From: JAQIBY01 sp964418565
GTDB taxonomy: Bacteria; Bacteroidota; Bacteroidia; Bacteroidales; ML635J-15
Length of the DNA stretch: 64,000 nucleotides
Reading direction: 5' to 3'
Assembly: GCA_964418565.1 (NCBI GenBank)
Contig: CAYQMB010000002.1
Location: 1 to 64,000 of the forward strand
The position numbers and the translations under genes are program-made. Of this stretch, positions 16,169 through 24,611 are shown in pieces. Under the pieces are notes generated by a model. The model did no database searches and had not been told where the DNA came from. It saw only the letters and a program-made list of their open reading frames with translations. Every line of letters starts with the position of its first letter. The first letter of the stretch is position 1.

Positions 16169-17428
16169 ATGGCAAAAACGGCACTGTATATTGGCTTGGT
16201 TGCGATGTTGATGATGTCTTTTTCACATCCTGACGGTGATGAAGATGCATCAGAGCATAAAAACAAGCAGTCATACCACATAACGGAGCACAGGGGAAAA
16301 CATCTTGGCGTTATGGTATGGCAGCACCAATCGCGCACAAATGCATTGATTGCAGCCCGGCTGTCAGATAACAACACTGACAGTCAGTTTTCCGCTGAAG
16401 AAGCTGCGAACAATGATTCTCTGATCCGTACACGCCTTGAAAAGCTATCGGAAAGAAGAGAAATTCCCATGAGTTTTACCCCCGCGGTAAAATCTTACAT
16501 CCGGAAATACGCCATAGAAAATCCGGAAAAGGTGTCGGCCATTCTGGGCAGATCAGCTTATTATTACCCCATTTTTGATCATTACTTACATACACACGGG
16601 CTGCCGCCGGAGATCAAGCACCTGGCTGCAGTAGAATCAGCCCTTGATCCAAACGCTGTATCATCAAGCGGCGCTGTAGGCTTATGGCAATTTTTGCCGG
16701 GATCTGCAGGTTTATTTGATTTGCGCATGGATGCCTGGCTGGACGAACGCCGGGATGTTTACAAATCCACGGAGGCAGCCTGTGAGTATGTATCGTATTT
16801 GTATCGTATTTTCAACGACTGGCATCTGGCACTGGCCGCTTACAACGGCGGTCCCGGAGCTGTTGAGAAAGCCATAGCACGCGCCGGAGGTGAAACAAAT
16901 TACTGGAAATTGCGCCCCCATATGAGCAAGCAGATGAAAATATATGTACCGGCGTTTATTGCTATGAATTATGTATTGGCTTACCATAAAGATTTTGGTA
17001 TTGAAGCAGCCGTACCATCAGTTCATTATCATCAGACAGATACAGTGCATGTCACACAGAAAGTATATCTGGACAGGATTTCAGAAGTCCTGAACGTTGA
17101 TCCGGCAATTATCCGCGACCTAAATCCGGTATACAGGAAAGCGGTTATTCCTGAAAGTAAAAATGGCTACCCCTTGGTTTTACCGGGCTCACTCAGCATC
17201 GGTTACATTTTAAATAAGGATAAAATCACAGATATCACCCCGAAAAAGACCGGGTCACCGACGCAAGGAGATAAAAAACGCATCGAATATGTGGTTAAAA
17301 AGGGGGACAGCCTGCATAAAATCGCCATACGCTACCATTGCACCATAGATGAGATCAGGCGATGGAACAAATTGCCTGAAAACCACCCGCTGCGGTACGA
17401 TGAACGGCTGATATTGCATGTCAGGTAG
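16169..17428 (+). CDS. Membrane-bound lytic murein transglycosylase D-like with LysM
   Basis: This exported enzyme cleaves the MurNAc-GlcNAc bond of peptidoglycan. After a short hydrophobic N-terminus (about 4-18) and a low-complexity region comes an SLT domain of the MltD type (about 130-260). The catalytic Glu156 is in AVESALDPNAVS, followed by GAVGLWQFLPGSA and LALAAYNGGPGAV. A degenerate LysM-like stretch (about 290-345) and a clear C-terminal LysM (about 371-417, YVVKKGDSLHKIAIRYHCT) provide glycan binding. Length (419) is normal for Bacteroidota MltD proteins. It is the last gene of its group; the convergent receiver gene ends 3 bp away. Confidence 0.92.
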   Translation: MAKTALYIGLVAMLMMSFSHPDGDEDASEHKNKQSYHITEHRGKHLGVMVWQHQSRTNALIAARLSDNNTDSQFSAEEAANNDSLIRTRLEKLSERREIPMSFTPAVKSYIRKYAIENPEKVSAILGRSAYYYPIFDHYLHTHGLPPEIKHLAAVESALDPNAVSSSGAVGLWQFLPGSAGLFDLRMDAWLDERRDVYKSTEAACEYVSYLYRIFNDWHLALAAYNGGPGAVEKAIARAGGETNYWKLRPHMSKQMKIYVPAFIAMNYVLAYHKDFGIEAAVPSVHYHQTDTVHVTQKVYLDRISEVLNVDPAIIRDLNPVYRKAVIPESKNGYPLVLPGSLSIGYILNKDKITDITPKKTGSPTQGDKKRIEYVVKKGDSLHKIAIRYHCTIDEIRRWNKLPENHPLRYDERLILHVR

Positions 17429-17431
17429 CAG

Positions 17432-17827
17432 TTAATTTTCTGCTTCGTTATTTCTGTTAATCAGTTTCCCGATTTTATACAGCATATCCTGCCGGCTAAT
17501 GGGCTTCATCAGGTAATCGTCGCAACCTTTTTCCATCATCTCCTGAATCTGTGTCTCCAGTATGCTGGCGGTCTGTACGATTATGGGTATTTCAGGATGC
17601 TGAGATTTCATCATTTCTGTCAACTGAATACCATTTACCTCGGGCAATTGAACATCCATCAGCACAATATCCGGAATTTCTTCATCAAACATATCCATGA
17701 CTTCGGAACCGTTGCTGGCATGAATTATTTCAATACCGGTTTTATTGAGGAATACCTTTAATAACTGATAATTTACAGGATCATCCTCAACAATAAGAAC
17801 CTTATATTTTGACCAATCGTGTTTCAC
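17432..17827 (-). CDS. Single-domain response regulator (CheY-like receiver)
   Basis: The 131-residue product is a stand-alone receiver domain with no output domain. All key residues are present: the acidic pair Asp15/Asp16 (VEDDPVN), the phospho-acceptor Asp58 (VLMDVQLPE), the switch Thr86 (VQTAS) and Lys108 (YLMKPIS). No histidine kinase lies nearby, so it is an orphan whose partner is elsewhere. The start is a GTG at 17827 preceded by an AGGAG Shine-Dalgarno five bases away, an unusually clear one for this phylum. It is convergent with the transglycosylase gene. Confidence 0.93.
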   Translation of the reverse strand: MKHDWSKYKVLIVEDDPVNYQLLKVFLNKTGIEIIHASNGSEVMDMFDEEIPDIVLMDVQLPEVNGIQLTEMMKSQHPEIPIIVQTASILETQIQEMMEKGCDDYLMKPISRQDMLYKIGKLINRNNEAEN

Positions 17828-17838
17828 TTTTTCTCCTG
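17828..17838 (-). promoter_or_regulatory. Strong Shine-Dalgarno ahead of a GTG start
   Basis: On the minus strand the sequence reads AGGAGAAAAA directly before the GTG at 17827. A canonical AGGAG is uncommon in Bacteroidota, and here it decides the non-ATG start of the receiver gene. Confidence 0.6.
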
Positions 17839-17992
17839 TTGTTTATTAAAAATCACTATGTTGTGGTTTACTTCTCTCCTATTCCTATTGCAATAAACTC
17901 ATTGTCTTTCATTCTATTATATCGCCACCATGCAAATTATACGATGCACTGATTTTCCCCTTATATTACGCATCGATCACCTATAACGAACA

Positions 17993-18811
17993 TCAATAAG
18001 ATTGCAGCAAATCCGGCAGCTCCCTGATAAACTCATCATAAGACTCACTGGCTGCTTTATTCCGCAGTGCATCCACCCAATCGCCATACATGGGATTGGG
18101 TAAAATGATAAATTCAGAGCCGAGAATATTTTTATTCTTTTTCAGGGTATTTTTTCCATACTGATCTTCGCGTTCACCCATAAAATCACTGTAATCATTG
18201 AGATTATCACCAATCAGTAAAATAATATCATGGGAATTTTTAACGATATTTCTGCGTGCTGTTTTGTCGCTGGTTTCAGATTTCAATAAAATGTGTTCTT
18301 TTTCTACAGTTGGGAACCCGAGTTCTTTCATGTTTTCCATGGTTGCTTCCAGTTCATTTGTCCGTCGATTTGAAATGTAAAATATATCAACATCCATCTG
18401 CACTGCATAGTTCAGAAAGTCTAATGCGCCCGGCAATGCATCAGCAGCGGCTTTATCTGTCCACTCCTTCCAGAATTCAGGAGAATAAGGCTTGCCTGTA
18501 CGTATCATTTTCACCTGAAACGGACTGTTATCCAGCAGGGTTTCATCAATATCCAGCACAACTGCATTGGGTTTTTCAGAATCATCCGATTCCACGTGTT
18601 TCTCAAGCGCCAGTTTAGCATGTTTAAAAGCCTGGTAATAACAGGCTTGCATTTCTGCTGATTGCTGGTACCATGCGGTGGCCATCACAAGGTGTTGGTT
18701 TGAGATTTCATTATCATCTGTTTTCTCAGAAACAGGTTGTTCCTTTTCCGACTGACAAGCAACAAACATAACTGTCAGTATCACAGCAACCATCAGGCTT
18801 TTATTATCCAT
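17993..18811 (-). CDS. e(P4)-type 5'-nucleotidase / acid phosphatase lipoprotein
   Basis: This HAD-superfamily class C acid phosphatase is anchored in the outer membrane and dephosphorylates nucleotides such as NMN or AMP outside the cytoplasm. The lipobox is MFVAC with Cys19. The DDDD signature is present: Asp87 and Asp89 in VVLDIDETLLDN, and the second pair in IGDNLNDYSDF. The 272-residue length is typical. In related organisms the family (Haemophilus e(P4)) supports NAD precursor salvage; nadB lies 6 kb away but not in the same operon. The gene is divergent from the large PNGase F-like gene. Confidence 0.9.
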   Translation of the reverse strand: MDNKSLMVAVILTVMFVACQSEKEQPVSEKTDDNEISNQHLVMATAWYQQSAEMQACYYQAFKHAKLALEKHVESDDSEKPNAVVLDIDETLLDNSPFQVKMIRTGKPYSPEFWKEWTDKAAADALPGALDFLNYAVQMDVDIFYISNRRTNELEATMENMKELGFPTVEKEHILLKSETSDKTARRNIVKNSHDIILLIGDNLNDYSDFMGEREDQYGKNTLKKNKNILGSEFIILPNPMYGDWVDALRNKAASESYDEFIRELPDLLQSY

Positions 18812-18917
18812 TTTTATGCATATTGATTTAAAAGCTAAAGTAAGAAATTAATCACAATAATTATAACGAATTGGCAAAATTTTATTAACCTTGTAACAAC
18901 ACCAATTTCATAGTTTT

Positions 18918-21900
18918 ATGAAACCTATCCGACTTTATATTTCTGTATTGTTACTTTTATCACTTTCACTACCCGAAACGCTACATGCAGGGCCCGGCGA
19001 CACAACACGAATACAAACCTTCACATTTGACAGCATATCAACACGCAGGGCCTGGTTTCAATTTCCTGATTCCGGTCAAAGCTGGAATAAAATCCTCATG
19101 TATTATACGATAAAATGTGATCCGCAAACCCCTTATGATGGATACGAGTGTGGTGAATGGGATTATACCACATTCACACATGTGCATGACCATACCGGCA
19201 TCATTGACAGCACAGCTACATCTCACCCGGGATTCCTGGCGAATGGAGAAAGTCCGGATAGCCTTTTGTATGTAAACACTCCTCTATATCACACCTTTGC
19301 ATATCCACAAACTGCTTACCACATTACAGACACAAACAGTCTGAATCAATATGAGGCCGGCACAGGAAGCACCCAGCTAGGGCTAAGCAGTGGCGAAAAT
19401 GCCAGAACACTGATGCTATATACGGCTGCAGAGTTAAATGCGCTGGGGCTAACTCCTGGTACCATTAACGCACTTACATTTAAGCTTACACATGCCGGGG
19501 TATCATTTCGTCGTTTAAAAATCCGGATGCAGCACAGCTCTGAAACCTCCTTTTCTCCGGCTTTTTCAGACACGCTCAACCTGACAACGGCGTTTAATGC
19601 TCCTGTGAGTTCTGATGCCGGGGGCAATGTACATTGTCTTTTGTATCCTGCTTTTACCTGGGACGGAAGCTCATCCTTACTGATAGAGTTATCGTATGAA
19701 GACCCCTCTCAGGCAGTTATTGCCGAAGCAGATGATCCCGGCGATCAAATGACAGCCCTCTTTAATGATGCAGACGCCTGTCTGTCATTTGAAGGCCCGG
19801 ATTATCTAGAAGTCCCGGCCGATGCTTTTACAGAAACAGACCAATCAATAACACTAAGCATGTGGGTACACGGCAATCCTGATTACCAACCACAGGATGA
19901 CATGCTATTTGAAGCTAAGGACTCCGCCGGGAACCGGATTCTCAATGTACATTTACCATGGAGCAATGGAAATGTATACTGGGATGCGGGCTATAGCAAC
20001 GGCTCATACGACCGTATTGACAAAGCAGCCGACCAATCAGTGTATGCAGGTAGCTGGAATCACTGGGCTTTTGTTAAAGATGCCTCAACAGGAACAATGG
20101 AAATTTACCTCAACGGTGATTTATGGCATTCCGGTACTGGCAACACCAAAAGCATGGAGGGGATTACACGCTTTGTGCTTGGAGGCGATAAAAACACATC
20201 CCCGAATCGGTCTTACGATGGCAAAATAGATGAATTCAGGGTCTGGAATACAGCACTTGACCAGCAAACAATACAAGACTATATGTTTGTTGAGTGCAGC
20301 AGCAGCCATCCCGACTGGGATAATCTCGCTGTTTATTATCCCATGAACAACCTGACTGACGGAGTATGCGAAGATGCCTCCCCACACAATAACAACGGAT
20401 ACGCCATTGGCATGCCTCAACCTGAAACCTATCATGGCTGGGGGCTGAGAAAAGCCATGACGATTTTAAATTTCCGGCCATATACGGTTTTTGAACAAGC
20501 CGGTTTCGTTCAGTCCGATACATGCATTTACCATACCGATTCTGTTCCTGCTGAACAGATTTGCCTGATCTCACGGAACATCGTTGACAATGAGCTTATC
20601 AATATGGATACTAGTTATGTATGGGAAGCAGGATGGTCATACAGCTTTGATCCCCAGACAGGAGAAAAAGCTGATTCTTCTTATTCCGGTTTTGATGATA
20701 TTATACATCAGTACGAGCTTGTAACCTACAGCAATCCTTTTGAAATTGTCAACACCATTCAGATGCAGAATTTTGTAACACCTTATGGCATCAATCTTGA
20801 TCTTAACGGCGGATTTACATGGGTTTATGATGTCACAGATTACGCAATGTTTTTGCATGATTCTGTAGATTTACAGGCTCATAACACACAGGAGCTACTT
20901 GACCTTGAGTTTGCCTTTATAGAAGGACAACCTCCCAGGGATATCGTGGATTTTTCACAAATCTGGCGGGGCAATTACGGGCATCATGCCATTGCCACGG
21001 ATGAAGCCCTTCCTGCAAAAAAGCATCAGTTACATGCCAATGCAGATCAAGTTATTGTACGTACGCGCACTACAGGGCATGGCATGGCAGGGGATTACGC
21101 TTGTGCCGAATTTTGCCCCACTACCCATCATCTGGATATCAATGGCACAGAAGTAAGCAGTTGGCAAAACTGGACTGAATGCGCAGACAACCCCATATAC
21201 CCACAGGGAGGAACCTGGATTTTTGATCGTGCCGGCTGGTGTCCCGGCAAATTTGCAGACACGTACAACTGGGATGTTACCGACTACCTCACACCAGGCG
21301 ATTCGGCCAGCATTGATTACGGAATGACACAATATCCCGGCAGTGATGGCGGCGGCAATTATCATGTTGCAGTTCAGTGCATAGAATACGGGGCTCCAAA
21401 CTATACCCATGAAGCTGCCATAACAAACATCATAAAACCTTCAGATGCTGACCCACACAGCCGTTTTAATCCGGCATGCGCTCAACCAGAAATTGTCATC
21501 CGCAACGAGGGCAGCCAGACTATAAGCAACCTTGAAATACAATACGGGCTTGACGGCAACACAAATCACGCGTTCACGTGGACAGGCCAGCTGGAATTCA
21601 TGGAAAAGGAACACGTTACATTACCAGCTATCGGCTGGGAAGAGATGCTGGACTCAAACGGTCAGTTTACAGCCAGGGTATCAGCTCCCAATGGCAATCC
21701 GGATGAATACTCCGGAAACAATCAGATGAACACTTCATTTGAAATGGTTACTGTATATGATGTACCGATAATGCTAACGTATAAAACAAACAATTACGGA
21801 CTTGAAACCAGCTATGAAATCCGTAACGCATCAGGCGAGCTGGTAAAAGAAGTCAGCGGTTTGGATAACTCCACGACATATTATGACACACTTAATCTAA

Positions 21901-22358
21901 ATGCGGGATGTTATGAGCTCATCTTTATGGATGAAGGACAGGACGGACTTAACTTCTGGTATACCAACAGTGAAACCGGTACTGGCTTTGCCGGAATTCG
22001 TCAGGTTGGAGGAGTCTTTCTCACCCAATTCAAGTCTGATTTTGGAAGTTTTTTTCGCCATCAGTTTATAATCCCTGATAATGCATTTATTAACGACAAT
22101 ATAGCTGGCAGGCAACATTTCAGCATATATCCAAATCCGGCAACATCCAAACTGAATGTAAAACTTGACAAGTCATTTGGTGTTCAAGCCAGGGTTTCTG
22201 TTTTTGACACCTACGGACGGATAGTGGTTGAGAAAGGATTTTCAACAGCAGCAGGCTTGCAGACTGAGTTGGATATTTCGAAGCTACCAGAGGGGATGTA
22301 TTACTTAAAGTTGGTAAATGGCAAATTAAATCAGGTACAAAAATTCATCATCAAGTGA
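18918..22358 (+). CDS. Secreted PNGase F-like protein with inserted LamG domain and T9SS sorting domain
   Basis: PNGase F removes N-glycans from glycoproteins. Segments recalling it are split here. After the signal peptide comes YYTIKCDP and CGEWDYTTF (Glu80-Asp82; the Asp aligns with catalytic Asp60 of PNGase F). Much later comes TGHG (719-722), CAEFC with Glu731 (aligns with Glu206) and DRAGWCPG. Between them sit a beta-sandwich of the LYTAAEL type (about 155-275) and a LamG-like domain (about 286-460, CLSFEGPDYLEVP to KIDEFRVWNTALD). The third active-site residue, Glu118, has no obvious match near WVYDVTDYAMFLHDSVDLQ, so activity is uncertain. The C-terminus (about 1067-1146, SIYPNPATSKLNV to KFIIK) is a T9SS type A sorting domain, so the protein is exported to the cell surface or released. 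Confidence 0.85.
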   Translation: MKPIRLYISVLLLLSLSLPETLHAGPGDTTRIQTFTFDSISTRRAWFQFPDSGQSWNKILMYYTIKCDPQTPYDGYECGEWDYTTFTHVHDHTGIIDSTATSHPGFLANGESPDSLLYVNTPLYHTFAYPQTAYHITDTNSLNQYEAGTGSTQLGLSSGENARTLMLYTAAELNALGLTPGTINALTFKLTHAGVSFRRLKIRMQHSSETSFSPAFSDTLNLTTAFNAPVSSDAGGNVHCLLYPAFTWDGSSSLLIELSYEDPSQAVIAEADDPGDQMTALFNDADACLSFEGPDYLEVPADAFTETDQSITLSMWVHGNPDYQPQDDMLFEAKDSAGNRILNVHLPWSNGNVYWDAGYSNGSYDRIDKAADQSVYAGSWNHWAFVKDASTGTMEIYLNGDLWHSGTGNTKSMEGITRFVLGGDKNTSPNRSYDGKIDEFRVWNTALDQQTIQDYMFVECSSSHPDWDNLAVYYPMNNLTDGVCEDASPHNNNGYAIGMPQPETYHGWGLRKAMTILNFRPYTVFEQAGFVQSDTCIYHTDSVPAEQICLISRNIVDNELINMDTSYVWEAGWSYSFDPQTGEKADSSYSGFDDIIHQYELVTYSNPFEIVNTIQMQNFVTPYGINLDLNGGFTWVYDVTDYAMFLHDSVDLQAHNTQELLDLEFAFIEGQPPRDIVDFSQIWRGNYGHHAIATDEALPAKKHQLHANADQVIVRTRTTGHGMAGDYACAEFCPTTHHLDINGTEVSSWQNWTECADNPIYPQGGTWIFDRAGWCPGKFADTYNWDVTDYLTPGDSASIDYGMTQYPGSDGGGNYHVAVQCIEYGAPNYTHEAAITNIIKPSDADPHSRFNPACAQPEIVIRNEGSQTISNLEIQYGLDGNTNHAFTWTGQLEFMEKEHVTLPAIGWEEMLDSNGQFTARVSAPNGNPDEYSGNNQMNTSFEMVTVYDVPIMLTYKTNNYGLETSYEIRNASGELVKEVSGLDNSTTYYDTLNLNAGCYELIFMDEGQDGLNFWYTNSETGTGFAGIRQVGGVFLTQFKSDFGSFFRHQFIIPDNAFINDNIAGRQHFSIYPNPATSKLNVKLDKSFGVQARVSVFDTYGRIVVEKGFSTAAGLQTELDISKLPEGMYYLKLVNGKLNQVQKFIIK

Positions 22359-22364
22359 TAATAA

Positions 22365-22400
22365 AGACTGCCCGCACATAAATGCCGGGCAGTCTAATAT
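22365..22400. terminator. Bidirectional terminator between two convergent T9SS client genes
   Basis: AGACTGCCCG (22365-22374) and CGGGCAGTCT (22386-22395) form a perfect 10-bp stem with an 11-nt loop. T-rich sequence follows on the plus strand and A-rich sequence precedes it, so it can end both the PNGase F-like gene and the C10 peptidase gene. Confidence 0.8.
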
Positions 22401-22419
22401 ATTGTTTTAAAAGAAACTA

Positions 22420-24546
22420 TTACCTGATCAAACTGATTTTCTTGGTGGTTTTCTCGCCATTGGCAATTACATCAACCAGAAAAATACCATTATCAGGCAA
22501 ATTTATTTCCTCTTTCAGTTTAATTTTCTGATATCCCTGCACACCATCAATCTGTGTTTTCCCGATGGTTTTGCCCAGCAGGTTATACACTTTCACATCC
22601 ACAATGGATGGTTTGGTTAATGAAAAGCTCAGGTTTACATTTTCCTCTGCCGGATTTGGAAACACAGAAACTCCGGTAACGGTCTTTGCATCCTCAATAC
22701 CACTGGCGAGCTCATAGTTCAGAGTCCATCCTGCACCAACATCATCATCGGAGTCGGCATAAAACTGGAGGTATACCACAGGAGCATCAACAACAAGCTG
22801 ATCCGGGGTGTTTGATGCATCAAATTTCTCAACCAGGTTACCGGCGTCATTGGCGTATACATCGAGGTAGTCGTAACTGCCTCCAAGGTCGAATTCGGTA
22901 AAGTCAAGCGCGATGGCTTCAGCACCTTCGGGTTCAATATACCATGAGCAAACCGTGGATTTCTGATAATCACAATCGCCACTACCATCACTTAACGTGC
23001 CTGTGGGAGCAGTATGCTCGATGTTTGTTTTGCAGTGATCGGAGTCGAAACTCACATACCACCCATCTGCAGTTCCTGAGCCATCTGTCATGAACTCAAC
23101 AAGCATAGGTGCACTGTTACCTCTTACAGATGCGGTACCGGGAGGGTTGTCCTGATCAAAGGTGGCAAGCAACGGTGCGCTATTGGTTTCTCCATCGTAA
23201 ACATGAATAACATCGCCGGCGGCAAGATCAAATTTTTCAAAATTCACTTGAATAATCTCTCCGCAGGTTGGGGATATCAGGTACTCACAACTGCTGTTGT
23301 TTTCATAGTTCTGTTCTGCACTGCCATCACCGAAAGCACCCTGATGGCCGGTAATTGTTTTTGATCCGGTACAGTATTCGGGGTATCCGCTTTCGGGGTA
23401 TATATTAACCACTGCTTCCTGGTCATAAATGAAATTGTAATCATCGCCACCCGGTGTAGCAGAGGACACGAGATTATCAAGGGTGTAATAGCCATTACCG
23501 GCGCCTCCCCAGCCCCAGTTCATGTGGAATTCATCATCCATATAGCCATCACAGTTCCAGGCATGACCGGCACCTGAATTGGGCATACCGGAATAAACCA
23601 TAGGATGGTTTGCATCCAGTTGGGTTTTCAGCAGGCTTTTCCATTCGGTGTCGCCGTAGTAGTTTTTTCTGGCCAGATCAGCGCTGGCATCGTATTGAAA
23701 ATAATTAACAAGTGCATCAGGCACACTGCTTGTAGATGCCCCTGACCCATCAGCACTCCAATACATACCAACCGCGACACCGGCATGGAAATTAATCAGA
23801 GCCAGGTCATCATTAAGGCCGCTGCCTGAAAGAGGCATATTTTCCCAGTTGTATGTCTGGGCGGCAAAGTTAACAGTGATGTTACCATACCCGCCATTCA
23901 TCCAGTTTGAATGGCTTTTGGACCCGGTTCCGGTTTCCGGATAATCCCAATGTTTCATAACCTGCACCATTGCCGTAGCCACGCAACCAACGGGCACATG
24001 TCCGGCCTGTCCGGCAGCATCTTCGGGACATAACTGGTTGTAAGGATACCCCTGATTCCATTCGGCGAGCATCATCGGCTCCACGGTTTGCATTTCTTTG
24101 ATGCCCTTTTCCGGAACATATGAACTCAATTCAAGCCATTCATCCGCAATGGATTTGGGTACTGCAGCATTTGTATTTGCGAGGTATGCGATTTGCTCAG
24201 CGTACCAGTTCAGCAAATCCCGTTGTCCCGGATGCATCTCACCGGCATTAAACTCACCTTTAAACGCATAGGCAAGTACAGGTTTGGCAGCATTATCAGC
24301 AGAAACGATAACAAATCCGTCGGATTTATTCACGTTAAAAGCATAATAAGCCTGAGCACCATGGCTGCTTTTTACCTGCACTGCTTCAAGCCTGATGTCT
24401 CCGTATGAGGTTTTCTCAATTTGATTTACGTGTTGATAATAAAAATTCTGAGCCACTGTTCTGGCTGTTTCCTTTGGCACTTCTTTAGCGAAGCTCATCC
24501 CCATAAAACTTAATAAGAGGATCGTCAATAAAAATCGATTCATCAT
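22420..24546 (-). CDS. C10 (streptopain-type) cysteine peptidase with two CUB-like domains and T9SS sorting domain
   Basis: This is a secreted papain-fold endopeptidase. After the signal peptide (about 1-20) comes a Spi-type inhibitory propeptide (about 25-100, containing DGFVIVSADNAAKPVLAYA). The catalytic domain has Cys188 in HVPVGCVATAM and His328 in SGAGHAWNCDGY, followed by HMNWGWGGAGNGYY. Two CUB-like beta-sandwich domains follow (about 393-500 and 505-612, each with paired Cys and a YDYLDVYAND or DVIHVYDGET strand). A type A T9SS sorting domain (about 630-708, SVFPNPAEENVNL) closes the protein. It is like the PrtT/interpain group plus adhesion modules. The start may be the second ATG at 24543. 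The gene is convergent with the PNGase F-like gene. Confidence 0.93.
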   Translation of the reverse strand: MMNRFLLTILLLSFMGMSFAKEVPKETARTVAQNFYYQHVNQIEKTSYGDIRLEAVQVKSSHGAQAYYAFNVNKSDGFVIVSADNAAKPVLAYAFKGEFNAGEMHPGQRDLLNWYAEQIAYLANTNAAVPKSIADEWLELSSYVPEKGIKEMQTVEPMMLAEWNQGYPYNQLCPEDAAGQAGHVPVGCVATAMVQVMKHWDYPETGTGSKSHSNWMNGGYGNITVNFAAQTYNWENMPLSGSGLNDDLALINFHAGVAVGMYWSADGSGASTSSVPDALVNYFQYDASADLARKNYYGDTEWKSLLKTQLDANHPMVYSGMPNSGAGHAWNCDGYMDDEFHMNWGWGGAGNGYYTLDNLVSSATPGGDDYNFIYDQEAVVNIYPESGYPEYCTGSKTITGHQGAFGDGSAEQNYENNSSCEYLISPTCGEIIQVNFEKFDLAAGDVIHVYDGETNSAPLLATFDQDNPPGTASVRGNSAPMLVEFMTDGSGTADGWYVSFDSDHCKTNIEHTAPTGTLSDGSGDCDYQKSTVCSWYIEPEGAEAIALDFTEFDLGGSYDYLDVYANDAGNLVEKFDASNTPDQLVVDAPVVYLQFYADSDDDVGAGWTLNYELASGIEDAKTVTGVSVFPNPAEENVNLSFSLTKPSIVDVKVYNLLGKTIGKTQIDGVQGYQKIKLKEEINLPDNGIFLVDVIANGEKTTKKISLIR

Positions 24547-24611
24547 TCGTTGTCTTGTTTTGTTTTACAATTCATTTACCAGATGCAGGCTAAAGCCATT
24601 TTGTTGCATTG

